NCBI GenBank assembly: GCA_021234155.1 | Contig: JAJEKV010000010.1 | Coordinates: 19,505,418 to 19,569,417 of the forward strand | Origin: Isoetes taiwanensis | Taxonomy: Eukaryota; Streptophyta; Lycopodiopsida; Isoetales; Isoetaceae | Direction: 5' to 3' | Length of the DNA: 64,000 bases | Shown: positions 1 through 9,028 of the stretch, one piece after another | How positions within the stretch are numbered: the stretch's first letter is position 1 | Layout of the letters: the number at the start of each line of letters is the position of its first letter | Position numbers and translations under genes: made by a program | Notes under the pieces: model-generated | The model's input: the letters and a program-made list of their open reading frames with translations, nothing else | Database searches by the model: none | What the model was told of the DNA's origin: nothing

Positions 1-542
1 AGAAGGTTCATCAGAAAGTACGAGCGACGGCAGAAGAAAAGGGAAGACAAAAAGAGGAAAAGGAAGGAAGAGGAACAAAAGGCAGCAGAAGAAAAGAAGA
101 AAGAGAAAGGGAAGTTCGTGGCTGGCATAAGGAGAACGAAGGACTGCCCGCCAAGGAAGAGGCCAAACCCCAACATTATCATCAAGGAGCGGCAACCTGA
201 CGAACCCCCAAACCCCTCCGACGACTCTTCTGAGGAGGACTTCAACCCTAATGCTGCAGGTGGAAGCTCTTCCAAGCACCCAGCGACGAAAGGTGAAGTA
301 CCGAAAGCAGCCTAAGACCGAAAGCAACCCCAAAGAAGACCAAGTGCGTAAGCCCCCCGAAAATTCGCATGGGATAGAAAGAAGCAACCACGACCTGCCC
401 GGGAAGCCTACGTCACCGACAGGGTGAAGATCTACGAGAGGAAGATGAGAGAGCACGAGGCCTACATGAAGAAATGGGAGGCCTACAACCAATATTATGA
501 AGAAAACAGGGTTAGGTTCATCGAGGAGGGAGGGCGACCAAC
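1..542 (+). pseudogene. Charged coiled-coil N-terminal part of the histone-H3-like protein (5' end outside window)
   Basis: This stretch encodes Lys/Glu/Arg-rich protein in more than one frame. The window opens inside a frame rich in KKRE and EEEQKAAEEKKK, which runs to a stop at 313-315 and includes a Pro/Asp/Ser/Glu acidic patch (DDSSEEDFNP). From about 421 another frame carries a coiled-coil-like segment (KIYERKMREHEAYMKKWEAY) and a Pro/Lys linker that continues after a one-base frame change near 543 into the H3-fold frame. I read it as the basic, extended N-terminus of one ancestral protein, now split by small indels. No DNA-binding motif is recognisable. The 5' end lies outside the window, so neither start nor promoter can be judged. 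It could instead be unrelated debris joined by chance, but the shared orientation and the Pro/Lys linker favour a single gene. Confidence 0.45.
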
Positions 543-908
543 GGCAAAGAAACCTTAAGGCCGCCACCACCGAAGCCCAAGGTTCCTAAGCCGCCACCCA
601 GGAAGAAAGCTGATAGGAAAGAGGTGGAGAGAAGAGCGTTAAGGGAGATTAGACACTTCCAGCGCAGCTTCGGTCTCCTAATCCCCCGTGCCCCCTTCGC
701 TCGGTTGGTGCGTGAAGTGATGCAGCCTCTGTAACGTGACTTTAGAGTCCTTGACGAGGGCCGGCGGGCAATGCAAGAGGCGGCTGAGGCAAAGATAGTA
801 CAAAATTTTTTTGAAGATTCAACAGCCTGCACTATCCACGCCAAGCGGGTAACCTTAATGCGACAAGACATGAGTCTTGCGACCCGCATTAAGGGAGAAC
901 GCCCTTAG
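543..908 (+). pseudogene. Histone H3-like domain with one in-frame stop
   Basis: Reading from 543 in one frame gives a PPPPKPK linker, then a histone H3 fold: ALREIRHFQ (alpha-N, from 636), LLIPRAPF and RLVREV (alpha-1), MQEAAEA (alpha-2), [14 protein letters not shown] (loop 2 and alpha-3) and the terminal RIKGERP before TAG at 906-908. The alpha-1 to alpha-2 spacing equals canonical H3 (19 positions counting the stop), not the longer loop of CENH3. LLIPxAxF and VTLMRxD, however, resemble CENH3 more than H3.1. A single TAA at 732-734 interrupts loop 1. H3 pairs with H4 in the nucleosome core; a divergent copy with a long charged N-terminus is not a replication-dependent histone gene. It lies upstream of a Ty3/gypsy element with no visible LTR in between, so it may be element-encoded. 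The fold assignment is strong; origin and function are inference. Confidence 0.8.
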
Positions 909-1643
909 AAACTTTTGTTGTAAATAATTAAAAATTTTGTAATATAGAGCAATTTTGTGTACCTTGATGACATAAACTTGGGTAATTAGAGCAAATTAAT
1001 AAGTTTTAGCTTTTATTTCAGTGGAATAGGACATTTGGGAGCCGAGAGACATGATGTCTCACACGGCTCTTAGCGCCTCGTCATAAAACAAAAGTTAGGA
1101 TTGAAGCGAGGCTAAAGTCGCGTGAGACCTCGCCCAAGCGTGACCAAAACAGCTCCAAATCGACCAAATAAGGGGTCGATTCTGCCTAATTTGATGAGCC
1201 CATCACCCTTACACCATTAGTTTACCCAAGTTGGACATCTTTGATCGAAATGAGATCGATGTCTCACGGCTACCTGGTCGCGCATTAAAAACAAAAGTTA
1301 GTTTTGAAGGCAGGGCGTAAGTCGTGAGACCTCTTACCAATTCTTCGCCAGGACTTGTCAAAGTCACCTTCAGCCTACTGCATAGCATCTTTTAGGTAAC
1401 CTAGCCTTGCTCAAGCATCTCCTATAGTCCTCAAACTCCTATTTTAACCTCAGATAAGTTAGAGTTACCCAATCCTAGGAAATTTTTCAAGTCATCCAAA
1501 AATTAGGGTTTTCCCCTTTTCTATAAATAGACCCCTCACTTCTCAGATAGCACCCTACAAATCTGCTCCTGCCCTTCTAGCCGATTTCCCAACTCCCTGA
1601 GGCGCTCTTGCAACCGTTTGTTACCCTCTTCTGCAATTAATCA
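909..1643 (+). promoter_or_regulatory. AT-rich end of H3-like unit, duplicated 100-bp motif, TATA promoter
   Basis: No coding potential is seen. An AT-rich tail follows the H3-like stop and includes an acceptor-like TTTTATTTCAG near 1010-1020. Two diverged copies of a roughly 100-bp motif follow (about 1045-1135 and 1250-1350); both hold ATGTCTCAC, then ACAAAAGTTAG, then GTGAGACCTC, so each can form a GTCTCAC/GTGAGAC hairpin. A good TATA box, CTATAAATAG, lies at about 1521-1530, some 115 bases before the ATG of the next ORF. I infer a promoter for the 353-codon ORF. Confidence 0.5.
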
Positions 1644-2705
1644 ATGGCAACTTCTGATTTCCAGAGATGGTACAGCGCCAGCGCTCATGCTGCTGAGGCC
1701 GACGTCGACCAAATCTTCCGGATCTTCAGGAAGGAGGTAGACGTCCAAGCAACCTTGCACGCGACCCCAGCTTATAGTAGAGTCCTGACTGAGTTTCAAG
1801 CTAGGGTAGAACCTGCGCTAGTGCAACTCCCCCCTTGTGTAGGATATTTTGTTCCTAGACAGTCCCTGCAGGCAGCATTAGACGATGTCCCGAACATCGC
1901 CAAATACCTCACAAACAAAGCGCACCGCACACCTGAGCCAATGGTCCTAACTGTCAACAGGACCAAGTACTTCTCTTTCAACACTGCCCTGGCAATCTTT
2001 CTCACCCACCGTGCCGAGAACACCGTGGGGGAAACCTCCATTCCCCCCATGGACGTGGACCCATTAGCCATAGCAGCAGAACAACGGCTCCTCACACAGT
2101 ATGAACAGGAGCAGGAAGGGAAGGAAGAAGACTCGGATGAACAGGAATCTGAGGAGGAGGAAGACGATGTCGAGCTCGACCTAGCGGAGGAGCGGCGACA
2201 AGCGGAGCAGGAGTGGCAAGACTTCGAAAGAAGTCGGCAGACTCTCAGAGTCGCGCCACCCCTCGGGTTAGGCATCACAAGCCTAGCTCCCATTATAATC
2301 GAAGGTGAGGAGTTTCTGCTCCTAAGCGACATTCAAAACCTCCCGGAATGCAGGGAAAGGGAGTACCGACCTGAAGAGTTGCTGCACCAACTCCGAAGAA
2401 CAGACTTGGACGACTTCATCGTCCGAGGAGAGTCCGACTTCCCCCTCCAAGTAAGGGAAGCCGACACTTACACGGGAGAGTTTACCTCCGACATCCAAGC
2501 CTACAAAGAACATCGCGGATTATGGAGGCGACAAGGCCGAGAACAAGCTACCGACGGAGGAAGAGTTCCTTGCTCTCCAGAGCGGATGGGGATCCGCTAT
2601 GCGACCTCAAACATCCTAACGGCAAGCTCGTCCGCAGCACCTCCCCGGGATAGGACAGGCGAATTCGACCTCAGGAGGGCTTCAGCAACAGTCCGGAGAC
2701 TATAG
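1644..2705 (+). CDS. Uncharacterised 353-residue acidic protein
   Basis: This open frame of 353 codons has a TATA box about 115 bases upstream. I do not recognise the protein. Residues 1 to about 135 look globular, with aromatic and hydrophobic spacing (WYSASAHAAEADVDQIFRIF near the start). Residues about 150-185 are strongly acidic (EEDSDEQESEEEEDDVELD) and the remainder is charged. There is no signal peptide, membrane segment or zinc motif. It sits between the H3-like unit and the gag gene on the same strand, so it may be an extra ORF of a long gypsy element or a gene the element landed beside. Coding-like sequence continues in other frames to about 3183, so the stop at 2705 may be a frameshift truncation. 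An antisense Ser-rich frame over the acidic segment is a shadow. Confidence 0.5.
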   Translation: MATSDFQRWYSASAHAAEADVDQIFRIFRKEVDVQATLHATPAYSRVLTEFQARVEPALVQLPPCVGYFVPRQSLQAALDDVPNIAKYLTNKAHRTPEPMVLTVNRTKYFSFNTALAIFLTHRAENTVGETSIPPMDVDPLAIAAEQRLLTQYEQEQEGKEEDSDEQESEEEEDDVELDLAEERRQAEQEWQDFERSRQTLRVAPPLGLGITSLAPIIIEGEEFLLLSDIQNLPECREREYRPEELLHQLRRTDLDDFIVRGESDFPLQVREADTYTGEFTSDIQAYKEHRGLWRRQGREQATDGGRVPCSPERMGIRYATSNILTASSSAAPPRDRTGEFDLRRASATVRRL

Positions 2706-3183
2706 GGAGCTCACCACGGTGGAGGTTGATGATTTCGGAAGCGCAACCTGAGCTGGATACCGAGTGGCGAGGACCCGTCTCGCGAACGACGTGTCACTAC
2801 GCTATTACCGCCACCTACCGATGGATGGAAGAATAGCGGTTATCCACCGCAAGTTCACCCCCGAGGCGCAGGGAAGTATCGTTGCTGATTGCACTCTCGA
2901 GATTGGCCGGCATGCACGGCTACCCCTTAACACCGAAAGTATGCAATCACGGTGAAAAGAGCGGTAGCACTCGACGTCTTCGACCGCCATACCTTACAAA
3001 GGGCAAGAGCAAGGCTGTCGCTGGATGCAGCCTTTATACCTCCCACCTGAATAGAAGATTTGGCAAGGGCATTACAAGGTGGATCTCCAGCCAATGTCCT
3101 TAGGAACTTGGGCCATTCAGTGGGAACAGCCCAAGTGAAAAAGTTCCTGGAGGATAATCCATCTTACCGGCATCAACAGAAAT
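2706..3183 (+). pseudogene. Frameshifted continuation of the 353-codon ORF
   Basis: Short protein-like stretches occur in several frames, for example DVFDRHTLQRARARLSLDAA, followed after a stop by a segment with ANVLRNLGHSVGTAQVKKFL that ends at a stop near 3183. The even codon use and the AT-rich tail beginning immediately afterwards suggest the degraded C-terminal part of the preceding protein. No family is recognised. Confidence 0.3.
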
Positions 3184-3345
3184 GATTAGCAGTAGTTGCA
3201 AGTTCTTGTATTAGTGTAATATAAAATATAAATATAACATTCTCTTGCACTATAAATGTTTTGTTTTGTGTCCCCTCAACCATGCCAACAAACATAAATA
3301 ATGCAAGAAAGCAAGGAAAACTAACCATGTAGATATGAATCACTT
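3184..3345 (+). other. AT-rich spacer before gag, intron-like
   Basis: This noncoding stretch has TAATATAAAATATAAATATA and ends at TTGTGTATGCAG, which resembles a splice acceptor directly before the gag frame. It could be a polyadenylation region of the preceding unit or an intron. Confidence 0.3.
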
Positions 3346-4600
3346 GTGTATGCAGCTAGAGGCCTGAGCGCAGGAGAACGACAACTAACCAGGGAACTTA
3401 CAGGGGAACAGAGCCCGCCCAGGCCACGCCCGGCAAGGAACCTGCTTGAAGAATTTGGACAAATGACCCCAGAAGAAGAAATATCGCAAATGAGGACGGA
3501 CCTCGAGCAGATAAAGGCTTTGCTAGCCGCACAAGCAGGAGCAGGTTCGGTGGGTAACGCTCAACTGCCGCAAGCATCAGCTCGGAGAACAGGTAGAGAC
3601 AAGAAGAGGAGCAAGAGAGGAAGGTCCCCAGCTCGGACTCCTCAAGCTCGATTCGACCGAGGTCTCGAGGAAGAAGAAGAGCGTAACCAAGTCCGGAAGC
3701 GCATCGAAAAGGCAGAGGAACCACCCGGACGGACGACAAAGGGACACAAGAACCTCTGACTATCAGAAGAAAGTAGACTCGTGATTGGGAAATGTTTGGA
3801 AGGCCAGAAGCTCGAGCAATTCTCAAAGCGAGAACAGCGTCGCATGGAGGCAGAGGCTTGGCTTGACGAGATGAGCCGAATACGGCAATGCCTATGGTAT
3901 GAAGGATAAGGATAAAGGCGTGGTGGCAACAAATAACCCGAAGGGGAGCAAAGACGCATTTGGTGGAAGGGCTATGCCAAGGCTCATGGCTTAAGCAGGG
4001 ATGCTTGCAGGTTCAAGAAGTTTGCTAAAGCCTTCAAGCGCCATTACGTCCCAAGAGAACACAAGTCCAGTATGATGCAGCAATTCTACAGGTTGCAGCA
4101 AGGCAACAAATCAGTACAGAAATACACGGAGGAATTTATGAGGCTAAGGCTGTATGTGCCAAAGTTAGGTGAGAAGCACGCAGTGGAAAGCTACATTGAA
4201 GGCCTGAACGAGGAGATCCGCAAGCTTGTAAGGGCAATAAACCCGAGAACAGTATCAGAAGCGGAGTCCAAGGCAATAAGTTTGCAAGGAACAGGACCTC
4301 AGAATAGCGGGCAGAGGCAGCAGTATTACCAAGATAAAGGCAGGGCAGCAGGCAGTTTCAGCCCGAGAACAGCCAGCCCAGGACCAGCTAGAGCCCCATA
4401 TAGTGGCAATCAAGGGAAGCAAAGCCGGGAGAAGAAGCGTGTATCTTTCAAAGACAAACAGAAGGGTCAAACTACTCCAAAGCCGCGGCGATCCTTTCTA
4501 CGCAGCCATGCCCAAGGAGAAGAGACAGAGTGCATAGAAAAGCGCCTTTGCTTCGTGTGTTTCCAGCCCAGGCCATAGAACAAAATGAACCGCCCATATG
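3346..4600 (+). pseudogene. Ty3/gypsy gag, frameshifted
   Basis: The first frame (3346-3759) gives a basic and acidic leader with a heptad-like stretch (EEISQMRTDLEQIKALLAAQ). The capsid-type retrotransposon gag core follows after frame changes near 3760-4000; its signature is HYVPREHKSSMMQQFYRLQ with KSVQKYTEEFMRL (4020-4140), then an Arg/Ser-rich linker. A CxxC half of a zinc knuckle (CFVCFQP) appears at about 4546-4566, but the following stop and frame change destroy the HxxxxC half. Gag would package the element RNA into virus-like particles. At least two indels make it non-functional. Orientation and spacing agree with the pol region downstream. Confidence 0.8.
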
Positions 4601-5150
4601 TCATGAGTGCAAATGGGCTTAGCAGAGTTGGGAGATTGGGACACTTTGACTGACGACGACGGCGAGGAGGCCCGCGACTACATTCAGGGTGAGTGTCATA
4701 TCTTTGCCGCAATAGATACAGAGCAAGCAGAGAGCCAGTATAAAGTAATTTCCACAGTGGGAAAGGCCAAGGCCAAGTCATTTATAGTCCCGATAGATTC
4801 GAAGTAGCCATAACTTTGCATCTCCCTGAATGGTTCAAATGTTGAAGTTGAAACCATTAAAGTCAAAGCCAAGGCCCGTTGTCTTAGCAAGTGGAGCAAA
4901 GAAGGCGCGGCGCAGTAAAAAGAATCAACTTTGACATCGACTTCTGGGGATTAAGATCGGATGGGGGGCGTAATGGGCATTGGCAAGTACGACTTGATAA
5001 TAGGTATGGAGTACCTTGGACCAGCAGGGGCCATTATTGATTGTGGAAAGCGGAAGGTGACCTTCCCAACGCCCGACGGCAAGATCATTGAGATAACAGG
5101 TAAAGAAGTTGTTCCCATCATGCAATTGCATGTCTTCTAAACTACCGTTC
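4601..5150 (+). pseudogene. Ty3/gypsy aspartic protease and linker, degraded
   Basis: The frame from 4607 reads through an acidic linker into SFIVPIDSK, where a retropepsin should have a D-S/T-G active site followed by SHNF. The expected SHNF coding follows in another frame, so the site is broken around 4795-4815. Further on, GIGKYDLIIGMEYL (about 4975-5016) matches the conserved D-(I/L)-(I/L)-(I/L)-G-M-(D/E)-(W/Y)-L box of gypsy proteases. The order gag, protease, RT is preserved. Several stops exclude function. Confidence 0.7.
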
Positions 5151-6245
5151 AAGTGCATCCAGAGTGAGCAAGTAGCATACATCTTCAAGCTTGAGATTAG
5201 CGAGCGGAATTGGAAGGAAGCAAAGAAGACAAGATGCTCAAACAAGTTGCCGGGCAAATAGCTAAGTTGATCACGGACTTCCACGATCTCTTTCCGGATG
5301 AGATCAAGCAGCTCCCTCCTTATAGGGGAGTCGAAAGTGCGAGATAGCACTCGAACCGAACAAAGCCTACAAGCAAGGCTCCATATAGAATGACAACGCA
5401 GAGTTGTCCGAGTGAAGAAGCATTTGCAGAGAGCCGCTTTCGACCTAGGTTTCATTAGACCTAGTGTCTCGCCGTTTGGAGCGCCCATTCTTTTTGTCAA
5501 GAAGAAGGATGGATCTTTGAGGATGTGCATAGACTACGACAGGTTGAATAAGCACACCATTAAGAACAAGTATGCGCTTCCAAGATCGACGACTTGATGG
5601 ATCAGCTTCAAGGAGCAAAGATCTTCTCCAAAATCGACTTAAGGTCGAGGTTATCATCGACACGGATAAAGGAGGAGGATATCCACAAGACCGCCTTCAG
5701 GACGCGGTATGGGCATTATGAGTTCACAGTGATGCCTTTCGGCTTATCAAATGCCCCCGCAACGTTCATGAGGCTCATGAACGATATCTTCAGGGAGTTC
5801 CTGGACACCTTTGTGATTGTTTTCTTCGATGACATTTTGGTGTATAGCAGATCCCTTGAAGAACACGTGCAACACTTGAGAAGGGTGCTAGAGAAGTTGA
5901 AGAGGCACCAGTTGTACGCCAAGTTGTCGGCGCCACCGCAACGAGAGAAGGTGGAATACCTTGGTCATGTGATCTCGGCAGAAGGCATCTCGACGGACCC
6001 CGCCAAGATTGAAGCAGTAATTCAGTGGCCGGCGCCGAAGAATGTGCACGAGGTCAGAAGTTTTCTCGGTCTAGCAGGGTACTACAGGAAGTTCGTGAAG
6101 AACTTTGCTAAGATAGCAGCCCCGATTAACGCATGACGACGGAGGGCAGAGAAGGTGAAAGACCGGGTAGAGCATTGGCACAAGAAAGCCCAAAAGGGGT
6201 TTGAATTGTTGAAAGAAGCTCGACGACAGCCCCCAATCTCCGACC
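5151..6245 (+). pseudogene. Ty3/gypsy reverse transcriptase, frameshifted
   Basis: RT motifs appear in order on the plus strand: [20 protein letters not shown] (from about 5475), [14 protein letters not shown] (5598-5640), then [20 protein letters not shown] with MPFGLSNAP, and the catalytic FFDDILVYS (about 5820-5850), the gypsy FxDD form of YxDD. The thumb and connection [19 protein letters not shown] and [11 protein letters not shown] follow before a stop at 6136. A frame change between 5597 and 5594 splits the fingers, and an Asp-Leu-Arg-Ser segment after the first catalytic Asp is one or more residues short. RT would copy the element RNA into cDNA. The copy is inactive, but the family assignment is certain. 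Confidence 0.9.
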
Positions 6246-7187
6246 TTGCCGGACCCGGAGAAAGATAAGCTTGTAGCAACAGATGCGAGTAAGATAGCTA
6301 CAGGTGCAGTGCTTATGCAAGAAGAGCGTGTGGTAGCATATGATTCCAGGAAGATGAACGACGCCGAGACGCGCTACCCAACGCACGATCAGGAATTGCT
6401 TGCGGTTGTCAGGGCATTAAGAATATGGAGGCACTATCTCTTGGGAAGGAAGTTCCAATTGGATACCGACCATCAGAGCCTCCAATATGTATTCACGCAA
6501 CCACACCTCAATCTGAGGCAACGGAGATGGATGGAGTTCCTCGAAGAATATGACTTTGATATAGTCTACAAGCCGGGGAAGCTCAATGTGGTAGCAGATG
6601 CGCTTTCAAGGCATCCCCTGACAACTAGAGTGCATTGCAATGCAATTTCGACGCTCTCCAGCGACTTTGGTAAGAAGATTGAAGAGTCCTTGCCAACGGA
6701 TGTGGATTTCAGGGAAGTATGGGCAAGCCTCTCTAAGGAGGCTAGAACAGATAAAGAGCGGGAGGCCTTCAAGCATTATAAGAAGGAAGGCAACCTGTTA
6801 TACCATAAGAACAAGTTGTGCGTAACCGAATCATCAGGTGTAAGGAAGTTGATCCTCCATGACACGCACAACAGCCCAATAGCTGGTCATGCGGGATTCA
6901 TGAAAACATATTTCAAAGTGCGCAGCAGCTATTATTGGCCGGGAATGAAGAAGCAAATAGCTCGCTACATCAAGGAATGTCAGCTATGCCAGCAGACGAA
7001 GGCAGAGCAGCTTCGAATTCCAGGGGCATTAGAGCCATTAGCGGTGCCAAACGCTAAGTGGGAGGTAATCAACATGGACTTCATCACAGGACTCCCAAGA
7101 ACAGCGAGAGGCAAGGATGCCTTGATGGTAGTGGTCGACAAGTTGTCGAAGATGGCACATTTTGTGCCTTGCAGGACCACAGTCTGA
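6246..7187 (+). pseudogene. Ty3/gypsy RNase H and integrase N-terminal half
   Basis: One open frame of about 313 codons carries RNase H (LVATDASKIATGAVLMQ with catalytic Asp, HDQELLAVVRAL with Glu, DTDHQSLQY with Asp, then DALSRHP) and the integrase zinc domain (HDTHNSPIAGHAGFMKT followed by CQLCQQTKAEQ, an H-H-C-C set). The integrase core then opens with INMDFITGLP, which contains the first catalytic Asp, and VVVDKLSKMAHFVP. It stops at 7185-7187 in the middle of the core. This is the best preserved part of the element. Integrase would insert the cDNA, and RNase H would remove template RNA. Confidence 0.9.
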
Positions 7188-7965
7188 CTATGGATACAAA
7201 CAAAGCTCTTCACCAAAGAGATCTTCGGGCTTCATGGCATGCCAAGGGAGATTATCTCCCATGGGGATCGAAGTTCATGAGTGCCTTTTGGCAAGACCTC
7301 TTTTGCGACGATTCAGACCAAGCTATCCATGAGCACGGCGTATCATCCTCGACGGACGGATGGGACGGGAGCGGACCAACAGGATCTTAGAAGACATGCT
7401 CTCTGAAACTATGTCCGGAATAAGCAAAGTATGTGGGAAGAATTTATTCACTTGGTGGAGTTTGCATACAATAGCACCAAGCAGAATCGTCCCAAATGTC
7501 GCCATTTATGATCAATTATGGCTATCGATTGCCTAACTCCGGACATTTGGCACAACCCCCGTGTCAAAAGTAGAAGTTTCGCAGCGAGATGTTGGCCGAT
7601 ATCGGCAGCAGTCGTGGAAGAAGTTCGAGGTTATCCGCTAGCAGCAAGAAGTCGTCGGAAGAGCATCGCCGACAAGCATCGAACGGTCGAGAGAGTTCAA
7701 AGTTGGAGATGATGTATGGCTCAAGATAAAGGTAAAGCAGCGGCTTCGGGATTGGCAATTGCAAGAAGCTTGCTCCAAGGTGGGCTGGACCCTTCCGGAA
7801 TAATCAAGAGAGTAGGTAATCAATCCTACAAGTTGGATTTGCCAAACACACCTAAAGATTCATAAGGTCTTCCACGTGAGTTTGTTGAAGAAGCATAATC
7901 CAAATCCGCACGAAGTCTTGGACACTCAACGTTGTTGGAAATGACGGAGGAGCAAGCTGGAAATA
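7188..7965 (+). pseudogene. Integrase C-terminal half, heavily frameshifted
   Basis: Pieces of the integrase core persist in alternating frames. A KFMSAFWQDLF-like segment near 7268-7305 follows where the second catalytic Asp should be, and the third-acidic-residue region is near 7425-7500. The C-terminal SH3-like region (DVWLKIK-like and LGPF-like pieces around 7715-7800) is scattered by single-base indels. No intact frame spans it. Confidence 0.6.
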
Positions 7966-8175
7966 GTTCGAGAAATGATTCTTGATAAAGCTTTCAAGAA
8001 GACAAGGAGGTCGGAGTTCCTCCAATACTTGGTCAAGTGGAAACACTTGCCGCTGGAAGACGCGACGTGGGTACTTAAGAAGGATTTAGTAAAAGCGGTA
8101 CCCACGGTTTATGGAGCAATGGGGACGGCAAGGTCATCTCCCAAGAAATCGGCTCGGGCATGTCGATTTGTGTAG
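7966..8175 (+). pseudogene. Chromodomain at the integrase C-terminus (chromovirus)
   Basis: The frame reads ILDKAFKKTRRSEFLQYLVK and then WKHLPLEDATWVLKKDL. The Y-L-V-K-W-K core with a Trp about ten residues later is the chromodomain signature of plant chromoviruses; it binds or targets modified chromatin during integration. The conserved E-P-E/E-I-L start is reduced to MILDKAF, and the upstream frame is broken. The following residues to TAG at 8173-8175 are a short basic tail. It places the element among chromodomain Ty3/gypsy elements, which is notable beside an H3-like ORF. Confidence 0.8.
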
Positions 8176-9015
8176 GTTAATTCTTGTATAGATTAATCCA
8201 CGATGCAACCTATGCTTGGTATGGGTCGCATGCGTTGTTTACCGATGATGAGACCACTACGGTGATCTCTAGGGCGTGGTGTAATGTCAATGTAGGCATG
8301 ACCGTTTCAGCGATGCTTGCAGTGGAAGGTAGATTAGAAAGTCTACTGTCCCCCGGAAGGAGGCGACCGAGAGAAAAGAGGTCATTAAGGAATGCATTGA
8401 TAGGGAAAGCACCTTTAGCCCCATATATGCTTTGATAGGAGGAATCCATCCTTCCCCCCACGAGAAGGATATCCTCCTGTTGGGCAACTAGAGGTGTAGG
8501 CATGAGCGCATATAGGCATATAGGGGCTGTCTCCACGGCCATTATGGAAGATTCATCCTCTTCCTACGTAGGAGATTAGCCATGCATTCATGTAGATAGG
8601 TGGGTTGGTCACCATATAACCAAAATTTATTAAATAATTAAAGCGGTACTAACGTAGTGTCGACTGCAGAGCCAAGAGAGCCGGGAGGGCAAGGAGGTCG
8701 AAGCTATTTAAGACTTGCAACACAAGTTTTGTTGGAATGTGTTGCAAGGAATGAAGAGTACCTCGGACAATAATTATAGATCTGAAATGTTGAAATTTTG
8801 TCTAACTTAAGATAGTGAATAACTTGTTAATGGTGCTATGAATTGATAAGTATTCCATGGTATAATGACGTAATAATGTTTTAAAAATATTACCTTAGGG
8901 TAATCACGGTAAATGTATAACTATTATATTATGCGATCACGTTGATTGCAGATTGCGTGATTAGGAAGATCCCAAGGTGGGGAGACCCACGATCTTTTGG
9001 GACAAACATCAATTC
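8176..9015 (+). other. Noncoding 3' internal region of the gypsy element
   Basis: About 840 bases without coding signal lie between the chromodomain stop and the polypurine tract. An internal copy of the purine motif AAGGTGGGGAGA occurs at about 8974-8985, roughly 42 bases before the terminal one. Confidence 0.4.
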
Positions 9016-9028
9016 AAGGTGGGGAGAA
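9016..9028 (+). promoter_or_regulatory. Polypurine tract of the gypsy element
   Basis: AAGGTGGGGAGAA immediately precedes TGTGGCG. A purine tract ending in GGGGAGAA followed by TG is the usual plus-strand primer site at the 3' LTR border of plant gypsy elements. Confidence 0.7.

Noticed and set aside
543-908. Functional host CENH3 gene
   Set aside because: Loop 1 has canonical H3 length rather than the CENH3 insertion, there is an internal stop, and the upstream frame is broken.
1796-2332. Antisense Ser-rich ORF of 178 codons
   Set aside because: It mirrors the acidic Glu/Asp codons of the plus-strand 353-codon ORF; a codon-shadow frame without family resemblance.
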